Source: Trebonia kvetii (GTDB lineage Bacteria > Actinomycetota > Actinomycetes > Streptosporangiales > Streptosporangiaceae). Taken from it: 64,000 nucleotides of DNA. The translations under genes and the position numbers were made by a program. The stretch is taken from positions 208,261 to 272,260 of the forward strand of contig NZ_RPFW01000010.1 in NCBI RefSeq assembly GCF_007827045.1. Reading direction: 5' to 3'. Positions 50,701 to 57,923 of the stretch are shown in pieces (the stretch's first letter is position 1; each line of letters begins with the position of its first letter). A model generated the notes under the pieces. It did not search any database, had not been told where the DNA came from, and was given only the letters and a program-made list of their open reading frames with translations.

Positions 50701-51896
50701 CCCGGCCGCTGTCCGCGACAGCCGTGGCCGTTGGCACGACGTACGGCCCGGACGCCAGGCCCGATGACACCCGGCTGGCAGGCCCAGTGCTCGCCCGCCT
50801 CCACGACCTGGCCTTCAGTTCGGCGGTCGCCGCACTCGCCGCAGCGGTGTGCGGCCCAGGCCGCGCACGCACGGCAGCCGGCCTCACCGCCCGACTGGCC
50901 CGGATCACCCGGATCGCCATTGTGGACGGCATTACGCGCACATATCATTTCGCCGGGCACGACGTCGCCGTCTCGGCGGATTACGAGGTGGAAGAGGACC
51001 AGATCGCCCTGGACCAGGTCTCCGGCTCCCACGAACTGCGCCGAGTGACGGCCAGCGCCGTTGCCCTGCTAGCTGGCGAAGCCCCTCTCGGGGGACAGGT
51101 GCTCGGCGACGGCATCTACTTCCTGTTGCGCCGCAGATCAGCCCGCGAGATGCAACGCGAGCTCCAGCGCCGTAAGGTCCCCTGGCAGCCCCCCGCTCTG
51201 TCCAGCACCGAGGACTACGGAGACGAAGACGACGACGAGGATGTGACATCGCTCGCTGGGGTCCTCAGCAGGAACCTCATCCAGGGAGCAAAGTCCGGCT
51301 CGGCCGACATCACCAACAGCCCACCGCCGGCGACGCCTTCGCCGGCTCCGCCGCCTCGGCCCCCCAGGCCGCCGCTCCCTGACCTCCGGCTCGTCCATCC
51401 CCAGCCCGCTGCCGGAACCCGGATGCCGCAGCCGCCCGCTCCCGCCGGGCCCGGCGGCGGATACGGCACCTGGAGGCCGCGCAGCCCTCGAGAAACCGAG
51501 GAGGACGGCGCGCTCGGCCGACGGGGTGAGGAGATAGTCCTGGTCATCGAGCGGGAGCGGGTCACCCGGCTCGGACTACCGCCCGGCCGCGTCACCTGGA
51601 CCGCCGACACAGATCCCGGCGCTGATCACGACATCATCTCTGTCGACGATGACGGCAGCGAGCTATGGGTCGAGGTCAAATCCACCACCGGCCGGGACGG
51701 GCAGTTCAGCTGGACCGCCGCGGAATTCCGCCTGGCAATCCGGGCGCGTCGCCGTTACGTTCTGTACCGCGTCTTCGATGCGGCTACCACAACGCCCTCA
51801 TGGACGCGCATCCGCGACCCGATTAGTGCCTTCGAAGACGGGGAGCTCCGCCTTGACATCGACAGGCTCACCGGCGACACCGGCCCCCTCGCCTAG
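47763..51896 (+). CDS. Sacsin-like GHKL ATPase with C-terminal DUF3883 (NOV-C) domain
   Basis: A 1377-aa protein. Residues 20-130 form a Hsp90/GHKL-type ATP-binding start: VLRELVQNEYDAGG supplies the E-x3-N helix, VVRGNGKLI stands where the DxGxG box normally is (Asp replaced), and NGIGSKNFGLRSLFLLGD is the second Gly box. The middle of 1000 residues is unassigned. A Pro-rich linker (about 1190-1245) leads to a DUF3883 domain (about 1260-1370, GRRGEEIVLVIERERVTRLG, then DHDI and EVKST at 1304-1308), a possible PD-(D/E)xK-like nuclease fold. This architecture is common in defence islands. GTG 47763 is the start; no close partner gene. Confidence 0.85.
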   Translation: MTETPVIPAAPGTLDFRFRVGTSILTEFAVSHTPADVLRELVQNEYDAGGTELTMEFGPDALVVRGNGKLIDKAGWDRLGVMLGHGLVAGTVGRVEPKANGIGSKNFGLRSLFLLGDRIHVVSGGRRTILDRVNGALAEPLADPGSRGRPGVTIAVPYRQADERPLRAFDERHEAEALTAIAAEFAPTLIKLAHPGTGKNLRAVVLRSARLGQELQWRQSARADKAVRGLIKRAARLDHHGPHLGGAAEAVSEAEYQHSVAPPSGLGRPNVPSYFRATAGRIRLGVSVRVRRGRLDLTVPGIFYYPIGATRSRTGFAFSISAPFEMTEDRSQLVDPQNSDWNTWLIRESAALAVRLLPGPLFAAFGADAFRALDPAGAASSTVPGLSAEIDRLLRSEQCWPTQATAGRNGRIVPAAAASLTVPASPALSAFAIGPLAPDELLHARLAAPADTQAMAVRMGIRAFTAGSLVRLRCAGQSTQNLATRLGNTEASRYYSDFPGPLQDLGLQHRFAGALDACRAELSDENRKDLRTSATTLTRAGTLSSPEALWLADDALSAVVPAVQVLHPGLAGSRVLTGLCRRFNFSGWAADTARRIADGTASQQERDALARYIRGRPTLSQKAWAAVRRCQVLPDHRGEWTAPADMVSRSARGAALLEPALHLPADDDEANESLRPLRFRRAVRGSDLVALARLVEQGAVGPAVMGTAAARLQRLLTPAVLAQLKGIRFIETGPGTVRAPADAYLRSDRTVAILGDGAPYASGIPASLLRRLGCRTEPRADDIVSALAKLREEGRGPSRPDLVYPALVAALRAERRPAGQLRDQPVIWTGRKWEAPGHCLTGADNRSRLLGAVTVLPENLHDVWVFLGAAQRPNEDHWRRMLIKVGELYGGQRQVPAHAADVLRRAYRDLGKLPERLGPDVPCLLDDQRRLHPPSEAAGGTYLINDDPALASAAQASGVPVAFADTSDPRVNAFLRAAGTRPLSATAVAVGTTYGPDARPDDTRLAGPVLARLHDLAFSSAVAALAAAVCGPGRARTAAGLTARLARITRIAIVDGITRTYHFAGHDVAVSADYEVEEDQIALDQVSGSHELRRVTASAVALLAGEAPLGGQVLGDGIYFLLRRRSAREMQRELQRRKVPWQPPALSSTEDYGDEDDDEDVTSLAGVLSRNLIQGAKSGSADITNSPPPATPSPAPPPRPPRPPLPDLRLVHPQPAAGTRMPQPPAPAGPGGGYGTWRPRSPRETEEDGALGRRGEEIVLVIERERVTRLGLPPGRVTWTADTDPGADHDIISVDDDGSELWVEVKSTTGRDGQFSWTAAEFRLAIRARRRYVLYRVFDAATTTPSWTRIRDPISAFEDGELRLDIDRLTGDTGPLA

Positions 51897-52735
51897 TTCC
51901 CTGCCGCGACGCCGACGGCATCAAAGGGCTCGGTTCACCCCACCCGGTCATACGCGAAGTACTCACCTGCGGCAATCTGGTCTCGGCGATTCTCCTGGGT
52001 TTCATTCTTCGGTCTGCGGGCCGAGGTCTGTATCAGGGCAGCGTCGCGTTGTCGACTTTCCCTCATAAAATGGATTCCTTGTAACGGCTTAGCAGCGAGA
52101 AGCAGCTTCCGCGCGCGGCACAGCACGTCTGCCACAGGACCTGGGCCATCTCGCCGTAGCCGCCCCCGCCCGAGGATTTCCGTCTCCCGTCGGCCACGGA
52201 TCACGCGCTCAACGTCAGCATCGCGACGCTACAGATCACCGGGGTGCCCGTAGCACTGCCGTAACTTCCGCGGCGCTCCGCCGCGGAAGACCGACCTCAG
52301 TTGGCTCGGCTTCGATGACAGGAACCCACAAATGATTCAGAAACGTTGGCGATCGGCTACCGCACCAAGGTGAAGCCGAAATGCGTGTGCCATCGACGGC
52401 TCAGCCTGCGGCTGGTCAACTCTGACGCGCTGCTGATCGTGAGGACCCGTAACCAGACGCGGGCAACTCGCGTGTCCCGGGTCGGTGGCCGTCCCGGCAT
52501 CCGTGGGAGACCGTTGGTGACCGTAGACTGCCGCGTGATGTGAGACGTGCGTGGGCCGTTCCGTTGGTTCACACCATTTCCGGTGCTCATGTGCCCTAAA
52601 TGTGTCTTCCCGGGGCGTGCGGCCTCGGCAGTCTATTTTCGCGTTGCCGGGCGACTCCTCTGCTGTCATAGGTTAGCGAACATCGCGGCAAATTCATTGT
52701 TCGACGACGTGACGGCTCAGGTAATACGCTGTGTC
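51897..52735. other. Non-coding 840-base gap in the defence region
   Basis: No gene is supportable on either strand; the short open frames found look like GC-biased noise. It contains one perfect 11-bp hairpin, CTTCCGCGGCG and its complement around CTC (52265-52289). The final 80 bases before 52736 are A/T-richer and probably hold the promoter of the large downstream gene. Confidence 0.5.
52265..52289. terminator. Perfect 11-bp hairpin
   Basis: CTTCCGCGGCG, a 3-base loop CTC and the perfect complement. There is no T tract. It lies 369 bases after the sacsin-like gene, so it may be an extragenic palindrome rather than its terminator. Confidence 0.4.
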
Positions 52736-55700
52736 ATGGCGATTCCTGACTACCAGACCCTCATGCTGCCGATGCTGCGGATCCTTGGCGACGGAGCCGA
52801 CCATACTGCTCGTTCAGTCATCGACGCATTGGCTGCTGAGTTCAGGCTGACGCCGGAGGAGCGCGAGCAGCTCGTCGGGAGCCAGCGCATCACCCTCATG
52901 GCGAGTCGCGCCCATTGGGCGATGACCTATCTTACTCAAGCCGGCCTGACTGACCGCCCCCACCGTGGTGTCTGGCGCATCACCGACGAAGGCGGGCGCC
53001 TTCTCGCGACGGACCCCGCGCGTGTCGATAACGCGTTGCTGGCTCGGTACGAAGGCTTTCAGAGCTTCATCAATCGAAGTGCTGGCGAGCCCGATGACGA
53101 GGCCGAAGCTCCGGTGAGCGGCGGTAACGACACCGTGGCGGCGGTGGGCGTGCCGTCCGTAGATGATCTCCTCCGCCCCATGCTTGAGGCGCTGTCGGAT
53201 GGCAAGGCGCATGCCTTCGCAGACCTCGTGGAGTTGATCCCCGATGCGCTCCACCTGGACAACGAGGCCCGTGGTCGCCGCCTAGCGAGCGGACAGGCGG
53301 TCATCTATAACCGGCTGGGCTGGACACGCACCCACCTTGCGAAAGCGGGGCTCGTCGACAACCCGGACGCCCGGGTCGTCATCCTGACCGCTGATGGAGC
53401 GTCCTTCCTCGCATCCCACCCGGGCCGGGTGGTTACCGAAACGCTGAAGCGGGACTGCCCGCCCTTCCTGAACTGGCTCGCCGACATGGGCGCCATCCCC
53501 GCCGTGGAGCGTCGTGACCGCGGCGAGCCCATGGTATGGATGGTGCGAGCGGGTGAAGGCGGCGTGCATGCCCCCGTCTTCGTGCAGCAGGGCGCCGCGC
53601 TCCTTGGATGGGAAGAGGCCGGCGATACCTCCGGACTGACCCTTGAGCAGGTTCGTGACAGGGTGGCCCATGCCTGGCCAGGGTACGGCCGGCGCCAGCT
53701 TGGCCAGGTAGCCAATGCCCTGTACAAGTTTGCGAATGACATGCAGCCCGGCGATGTTGTGGTCACGCCGGAGCCCGCGAGCCGGACCGTGCTGCTCGGC
53801 GAGATCTCAGGCGACTACCGCTACCTGACCCCTCCCGCCGTCGCCGATTACTCTCATGCGCGGCCGGTCAGCTGGCGCGCCCGCATCAGCCGCGATGAGC
53901 TCTCCTACTGGGCCAGGAACAGTCTCGGCACGCAGCTCACCCTCAGCCAGCCGCCACACGTGCCGGAGTTCCTTCGCCTCGCCGAGGCCCATGCGGCGGA
54001 TGACGAGGTGAGCGCGGTCCCCCAGCGGGCGCGCGCTGCCAACCTCCCGCATCTGCTCGAGCCGGTACGCATTCCGGTGAACGCAGCCGCGCCGCCGCGC
54101 GCCGCGGCGGACGAGTTCCACACCATCCCACGCTCGATGCTCCAGCTGCTCGCCGAGCTTGACGCCGGCCAGCTCGCCTTGCCCGACTTCCAGCGCACCT
54201 TCGTCTGGGCACCCGATGAGACGCGCGAGCTGCTCGTGTCGATGATTCGTTCATTTCCTGCAGGAGCCTTGCTGTTCCTTCAGGGCGGCAGCGCGACGTT
54301 CAAAGCGCGTGCCGCCGAGGGCGCGCCGCTCCTCCGGGGACGTCCGTCCTACCTCGTCCTGGACGGGCAGCAGCGGCTCACATCGCTTTACCAGGCAATC
54401 TATGGGGTCGGGGACTCGCGGTTCTTTCTCGACCTCGGTGCTCTGCTCGCCGGAGCCGACGTCGACCAGGCCGTCAAGGTCTTCAGCGCAGAGCGCGCAG
54501 CCCCGTTGGAGAGCCTCGACGCTCAGGCGCGCACCCTCATGATGCCGCTGGCAGCGGTCCGCGATTTCGGTGCAGCCCGCTGGCGTGACGCTGTCGTGCC
54601 TCGTCGGGACGATGAGGACCGGGAACGGGTGCGCGACCTCTTGCGTGAGATCGAGTACGCTTGCATCGATCCCCTGGTGAAGTACGCGTTCCCGGTTACC
54701 GTGCTCCCGGAGGCGACCCCGCTCGAAGCGGTGTGCGCCATCTTCGAGACCCTGAACCGTACCGGCAGACCGCTCACTCCGTTCGAGCTCATCAGCGCGC
54801 GGGCGTTCGCCGGCGGGCACAGCCTGTACGACCTCTGGAACGGCGCGCTCGAGCGGTACCCCATCCTTGGCGACTTCGGCGTTAAGCCCTACTACCTCCT
54901 GCAGTGCATTGCACTGCGACTCGGCGTGTCATGCAAGCGGCGGTTTGTCATCAGCCTGCCCGCCGATGACATCGCCCGCGGGTGGGACTCCGCAGTGACT
55001 AGTATGGCCGCCGTGCTCACGCTGCTTCGCGACGAATGCGGTGTGCTAACGCCGAAGTGGCTGCCTTACGAACCGGTGCTCATCCCGCTGGCGACCGTCT
55101 GGAAGGAGGTAGAGGGCACGGCCGGTCCCGCGCATGGCGCCATGCGGTCGAAGCTCAAGCGGTGGTTCTGGTGCGCGTCGTTCACCGGGGAGTACGAGAG
55201 CTCGTCGGCGACATTGGCCGAACGCGATGCACCTGTGTTGAAGAGCTGGCTTACCGGCGGGGACGAGCCGCAGGCGGTCCGGGGATTCGAGTGGAACCCG
55301 GCGCGGTGGCGCACGGTGACCGCACGGCAGCAGGGCCTGTACCGAGCCACCATTGCGCTGACCCTCCTGCAACGCCCGCGCGACTTCCACACGGGCGCGC
55401 CGCTTACTCCGGAGCTCATCGAGGCCGGCAGGATCGATGATCATCATGTCTTCCCGCGCGTCTACCTGCGGAGCATCGGCAAGGGAGACACGGTGGACTC
55501 TGTCCTCAATCACTGCCTCATTGATCGAGCGACGAACATTCGCATCGCTGGCCAGGCGCCATCGGCCTACCTCGAGGAGATGCGCACCGAACTTGGTGCG
55601 GTCCTTGATGAGGTGCTTAGCAGCCACCGGCTGCCAACGGGGCCGGCGAGCCCGCTCGCCACCGACGACTTCGAGGGGTTCCTCGACTGGCGAGAGCAGG

Positions 55701-56182
55701 CCCTGGGAGAGGCCCTGGGGACGGTGACTGGCAAGGGCGCCCCGGCTGAAGTCAGTCCCGTCCCCGAGCGATCATTGCTTGACGTGCAGGTCGAAGGCGT
55801 GGAGCTCGAGCTGCGCCGGGTCATCGCCGATATGCTCGGCGGAGAAGCAGGCGCACTGCCACCTCATGTGAGCGGCAGGATTAACGAGCGCATCGCTAGT
55901 GCACGGCGCCGGAACCCGGGCCTGAGGAATGGCCATCATGACTCACTCTCCGGCAGGCTGGAATATTGTGACCTCCGCGAGCTCCAGGACGTGCTCACCT
56001 CTAAGACGCTCTGGCCGCAGTTCGAGGCACGGTTCGGCAGCAAGGAGATGCTGAACGTCCGCTTTGCGCAACTTGCCGAGCTGCGGAATAGCCTCCGCCA
56101 CAGCAGGACGGTCGACGACGTGACCCGTAAGGACGGCGAGGCCGCCATCATCTGGTTCCGGCAGGTTCTCGCACACGGATAG
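52736..56182 (+). CDS. GmrSD-type modification-dependent restriction enzyme fused to Mrr_N, PUA/EVE-like and HEPN-like domains
   Basis: A 1148-aa protein from ATG 52736. Residues 5-110 and 140-238 are two Mrr_N-like winged helices (LMLPMLRILGDGADHT, LLRPMLEALSDGKAHA). Residues 265-370 resemble a PUA/EVE-type modified-base sensor (MVWMVRAGEGGVHAPVFVQQGAALLGW, MQPGDVVVTPEPASRTVLLGEISGDYRYL). Residues 462-700 are DUF262/GmrS with VLDGQQRLTSLYQ (543-547 DGQQR). Residues 800-985 are DUF1524/GmrD with DDHHVFPRVYL (902-907) and NHCLIDRATNIRI. Residues 1012-1148 look like a Swt1-type HEPN with RNSLRH (1117-1122, R-x4-H). All known catalytic motifs are intact. It probably cuts modified phage DNA. Confidence 0.88.
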   Translation: MAIPDYQTLMLPMLRILGDGADHTARSVIDALAAEFRLTPEEREQLVGSQRITLMASRAHWAMTYLTQAGLTDRPHRGVWRITDEGGRLLATDPARVDNALLARYEGFQSFINRSAGEPDDEAEAPVSGGNDTVAAVGVPSVDDLLRPMLEALSDGKAHAFADLVELIPDALHLDNEARGRRLASGQAVIYNRLGWTRTHLAKAGLVDNPDARVVILTADGASFLASHPGRVVTETLKRDCPPFLNWLADMGAIPAVERRDRGEPMVWMVRAGEGGVHAPVFVQQGAALLGWEEAGDTSGLTLEQVRDRVAHAWPGYGRRQLGQVANALYKFANDMQPGDVVVTPEPASRTVLLGEISGDYRYLTPPAVADYSHARPVSWRARISRDELSYWARNSLGTQLTLSQPPHVPEFLRLAEAHAADDEVSAVPQRARAANLPHLLEPVRIPVNAAAPPRAAADEFHTIPRSMLQLLAELDAGQLALPDFQRTFVWAPDETRELLVSMIRSFPAGALLFLQGGSATFKARAAEGAPLLRGRPSYLVLDGQQRLTSLYQAIYGVGDSRFFLDLGALLAGADVDQAVKVFSAERAAPLESLDAQARTLMMPLAAVRDFGAARWRDAVVPRRDDEDRERVRDLLREIEYACIDPLVKYAFPVTVLPEATPLEAVCAIFETLNRTGRPLTPFELISARAFAGGHSLYDLWNGALERYPILGDFGVKPYYLLQCIALRLGVSCKRRFVISLPADDIARGWDSAVTSMAAVLTLLRDECGVLTPKWLPYEPVLIPLATVWKEVEGTAGPAHGAMRSKLKRWFWCASFTGEYESSSATLAERDAPVLKSWLTGGDEPQAVRGFEWNPARWRTVTARQQGLYRATIALTLLQRPRDFHTGAPLTPELIEAGRIDDHHVFPRVYLRSIGKGDTVDSVLNHCLIDRATNIRIAGQAPSAYLEEMRTELGAVLDEVLSSHRLPTGPASPLATDDFEGFLDWREQALGEALGTVTGKGAPAEVSPVPERSLLDVQVEGVELELRRVIADMLGGEAGALPPHVSGRINERIASARRRNPGLRNGHHDSLSGRLEYCDLRELQDVLTSKTLWPQFEARFGSKEMLNVRFAQLAELRNSLRHSRTVDDVTRKDGEAAIIWFRQVLAHG

Positions 56183-56258
56183 TCCTGGGCGGCGTGCAGT
56201 GCTGCCGTCACAGCGACAACCCGCGGACAGCCGGGGCTGGGCTGGGGCGATAAAGAGT

Positions 56259-56300
56259 GGATGAGGACATCGAACCCGCATGACCAGCTTGGAAGGCTCC
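56259..56300 (-). pseudogene. tRNA-Gly-like remnant (anticodon TCC)
   Basis: On the minus strand the sequence runs AGC-CTTCCAA-GCT (anticodon loop with TCC), GGTCAT, then GCGGGTTCGATGTCC, a near-normal T arm. This closely follows the anticodon-to-T-arm part of actinobacterial tRNA-Gly(TCC) as I remember it. A GCTC lies upstream (a possible D-stem remnant), but no normal D arm or acceptor stem is present. It may be an attachment-site remnant at the end of the restriction gene. Confidence 0.5.
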
Positions 56301-56502
56301 GGGTACGGATCCGCTGAGCAGCGAAAACGCAGGTCAGGTGCGGTGTCTCGTTGTCCGTGAGTGACCGTGATTCACCCAGGTTAACCGTCCGATCGGGCAC
56401 GCAACGGGCACGCCTTCCGGCATGCTCATATGCACTGGTACTCCATCGTTCGGGACGCAGGCCTCGTGGGGGTGCGAGCGGCAGCAGCCCAGCCTCGATG
56501 TT

Positions 56503-56536
56503 GATGTTGTATGCTTCTTTGTGGATAGACAACATC
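56503..56536. promoter_or_regulatory. Inverted repeat upstream of vapB, likely autoregulatory operator
   Basis: GATGTTGT (56503-56510) and ACAACATC (56529-56536) are perfect 8-bp inverted repeats separated by 18 bases, ending 14 bases before the antitoxin ATG and followed by GGAGGT. Type II antitoxins commonly repress through such sites. I see no gene in the rest of 56183-56550 other than the tRNA-Gly remnant. Confidence 0.55.
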
Positions 56537-56550
56537 GCTGGAGGTGCCCT

Positions 56551-56772
56551 ATGGCTGTGACGCAGATCGACATCGATCAGGACGCACTGGACCGTGCGAT
56601 GGCCCTGTCCAAGGCTAGGACGAAGAAGGACGCCGTCAACCTGGCTCTGAGGTACTACGCAGAAAGGCAGGAGCGGGCTGCCCGGATCGGCCGGCATTTT
56701 GAGCGTGCGCAGCACTGGGGAGCGGTCGAAGACGCGGAGCGGGTGCATCAGGCCGAGAAGGATGCCCGGTGA
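56551..56772 (+). CDS. VapB-like antitoxin
   Basis: A 73-aa protein: MAVTQIDIDQDALDRAMALSKARTKKDAVNLALRYYAERQERAARI is a ribbon-helix-helix of the VapB/DUF2191 type and the acidic tail (GAVEDAERVHQAEKDAR) would wrap the toxin. ATG 56551 follows GGAGGT. The stop overlaps the toxin GTG (56769-56772). Confidence 0.88.
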   Translation: MAVTQIDIDQDALDRAMALSKARTKKDAVNLALRYYAERQERAARIGRHFERAQHWGAVEDAERVHQAEKDAR

Positions 56773-57179
56773 TCTACCTGCTCGACACTTCCGCCCTGGT
56801 CCGACTGCTGCGCGACCCCAAGCTGCAGGAGGCGTGGTACGACCCGATCGATGCCGAGGCGATCGGGAGCTGCTACCCGCAGCGCACGGAGTTCCTCTAC
56901 AGCGCGCGCAGCGCCGTCGAGTACGACGAGATCGCGGAGATGTTCAGCGACCTGTACCCGGATGTGACCGTGCCGAAGACCGCCGGGCGGTGGGTCTCGA
57001 GCGTGCAGTACCAGATGTCGCGCGCGGGCCATCACCGCAGTGCCTCGGCGGTAGACCTCATCATCGCAGCGACCGCCTCCTATCACGGCCTGACTGTCCT
57101 GCACGACGACGCCGACTACCGCGCGGTCGCCCGGCACGCGCCTGACCTGGCCGAGCACAGCATTCACGACTACGCCTAA
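56769..57179 (+). CDS. VapC-like PIN-domain toxin
   Basis: A 136-aa PIN RNase: IYLLDTSALVRLL (first Asp), YPQRTEFLYSAR (Glu), SAVDLIIAATASYHGLTVLHDDADYRAVARH (remaining acidic residues). All four expected acidic positions are present, unlike the pair at 42928. It would be silenced by the preceding antitoxin. Confidence 0.92.
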   Translation: MIYLLDTSALVRLLRDPKLQEAWYDPIDAEAIGSCYPQRTEFLYSARSAVEYDEIAEMFSDLYPDVTVPKTAGRWVSSVQYQMSRAGHHRSASAVDLIIAATASYHGLTVLHDDADYRAVARHAPDLAEHSIHDYA

Positions 57180-57333
57180 CCACGGACCAGAAAGGCTGCC
57201 CGCCTCCACATAGGGACTGCCGTAAATCACTTCGACTCATCGTCGGGTTGAGCACGCAATGAGGACGCCCAGTTCAGCCATCACCGGTCTCGCCCGGCTG
57301 GTCACCTCGATACCGTCGCTTACCCATCGGGGG

Positions 57334-57356
57334 AGCGGGCCGAAAGGCCCCCCGCT
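57334..57356 (+). terminator. GNRA-capped hairpin
   Basis: AGCGGGCC, a GAAA tetraloop, then GGC and CCCCGCT pair over 8 bp with two or three extra C residues. It lies 155 bases after the VapC gene. The rest of 57180-57540 holds no gene; TAGGAGG at 57492 may belong to a leader of the following unit. Confidence 0.5.
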
Positions 57357-57540
57357 ATGTTTGAAGTGTCGCCAACTCGTTAGCCTATGACTGTAATAAT
57401 TTCTGGCCACGGTTTACTCCTGGAATCGATCCAAGATGATTCGGCTGCCCTTGAGCACCTCGATATACGAGAAGGCCGGGACGTGAGCCTATAGGAGGAG
57501 TCATACTGAGAGCCATTTGGCGACCAGGGGGCCATCGGAT

Positions 57541-57918
57541 ATGCCGGATATGACGCCGCGTCGCTTGCGGCTGTGGGGTGAACCCGGCCAGTTGGCTCGG
57601 GTCGACGAGAGCGCCGTAGACGAAGGGCGCAGGCGCCTAAGCCGACGACACGACGATATCGAGCTGGCGTATTTCGAACAGCGGACCGCCGACTCGATCG
57701 ACATCGTCCTCTTGGTCCCGCCGTCGTTCCGCAGTGATGACTTTAGCGAGATCGCGACGATCCTGCAGGCAGCCCTGGGGATCGGGTCCGGTCCGCACGC
57801 GCTGATAGGGGACGACACCGGAGAGGTCCGGGGCATCGGTGGCGAAGGAAGAACGTGTCCCCGTTGCCATGGCTCCGATGGCTCCCACGTTCCCGGCTGC
57901 CCGAATGACCGGCGTTAG
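57541..57918 (+). CDS. Small protein with C-terminal zinc-binding tail (hypothetical, first gene of the unknown cluster)
   Basis: A 125-aa protein. The main part (RLRLWGEPGQLARVDESAVDEGRRRLSRRHDDIELAYFEQ, IDIVLLVPPSFRSDDFSEIATILQAAL) alternates strand and helix. The end carries CPRCHGSDGSHVPGCPNDRR, a C-x2-C then C pattern of a zinc ribbon half. I do not recognise the family. ATG 57541 is assumed (TTG 57517 and ATG 57550 are alternatives). The next gene starts 5 bases after its stop, indicating an operon. Confidence 0.7.
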   Translation: MPDMTPRRLRLWGEPGQLARVDESAVDEGRRRLSRRHDDIELAYFEQRTADSIDIVLLVPPSFRSDDFSEIATILQAALGIGSGPHALIGDDTGEVRGIGGEGRTCPRCHGSDGSHVPGCPNDRR

Positions 57919-57923
57919 TCGGC

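Noticed and set aside
51935..52204. Minus-strand frame of 89 codons in the gap between the two large defence genes
   Set aside because: No ribosome-binding site, no domain, and biased composition; kept as non-coding.
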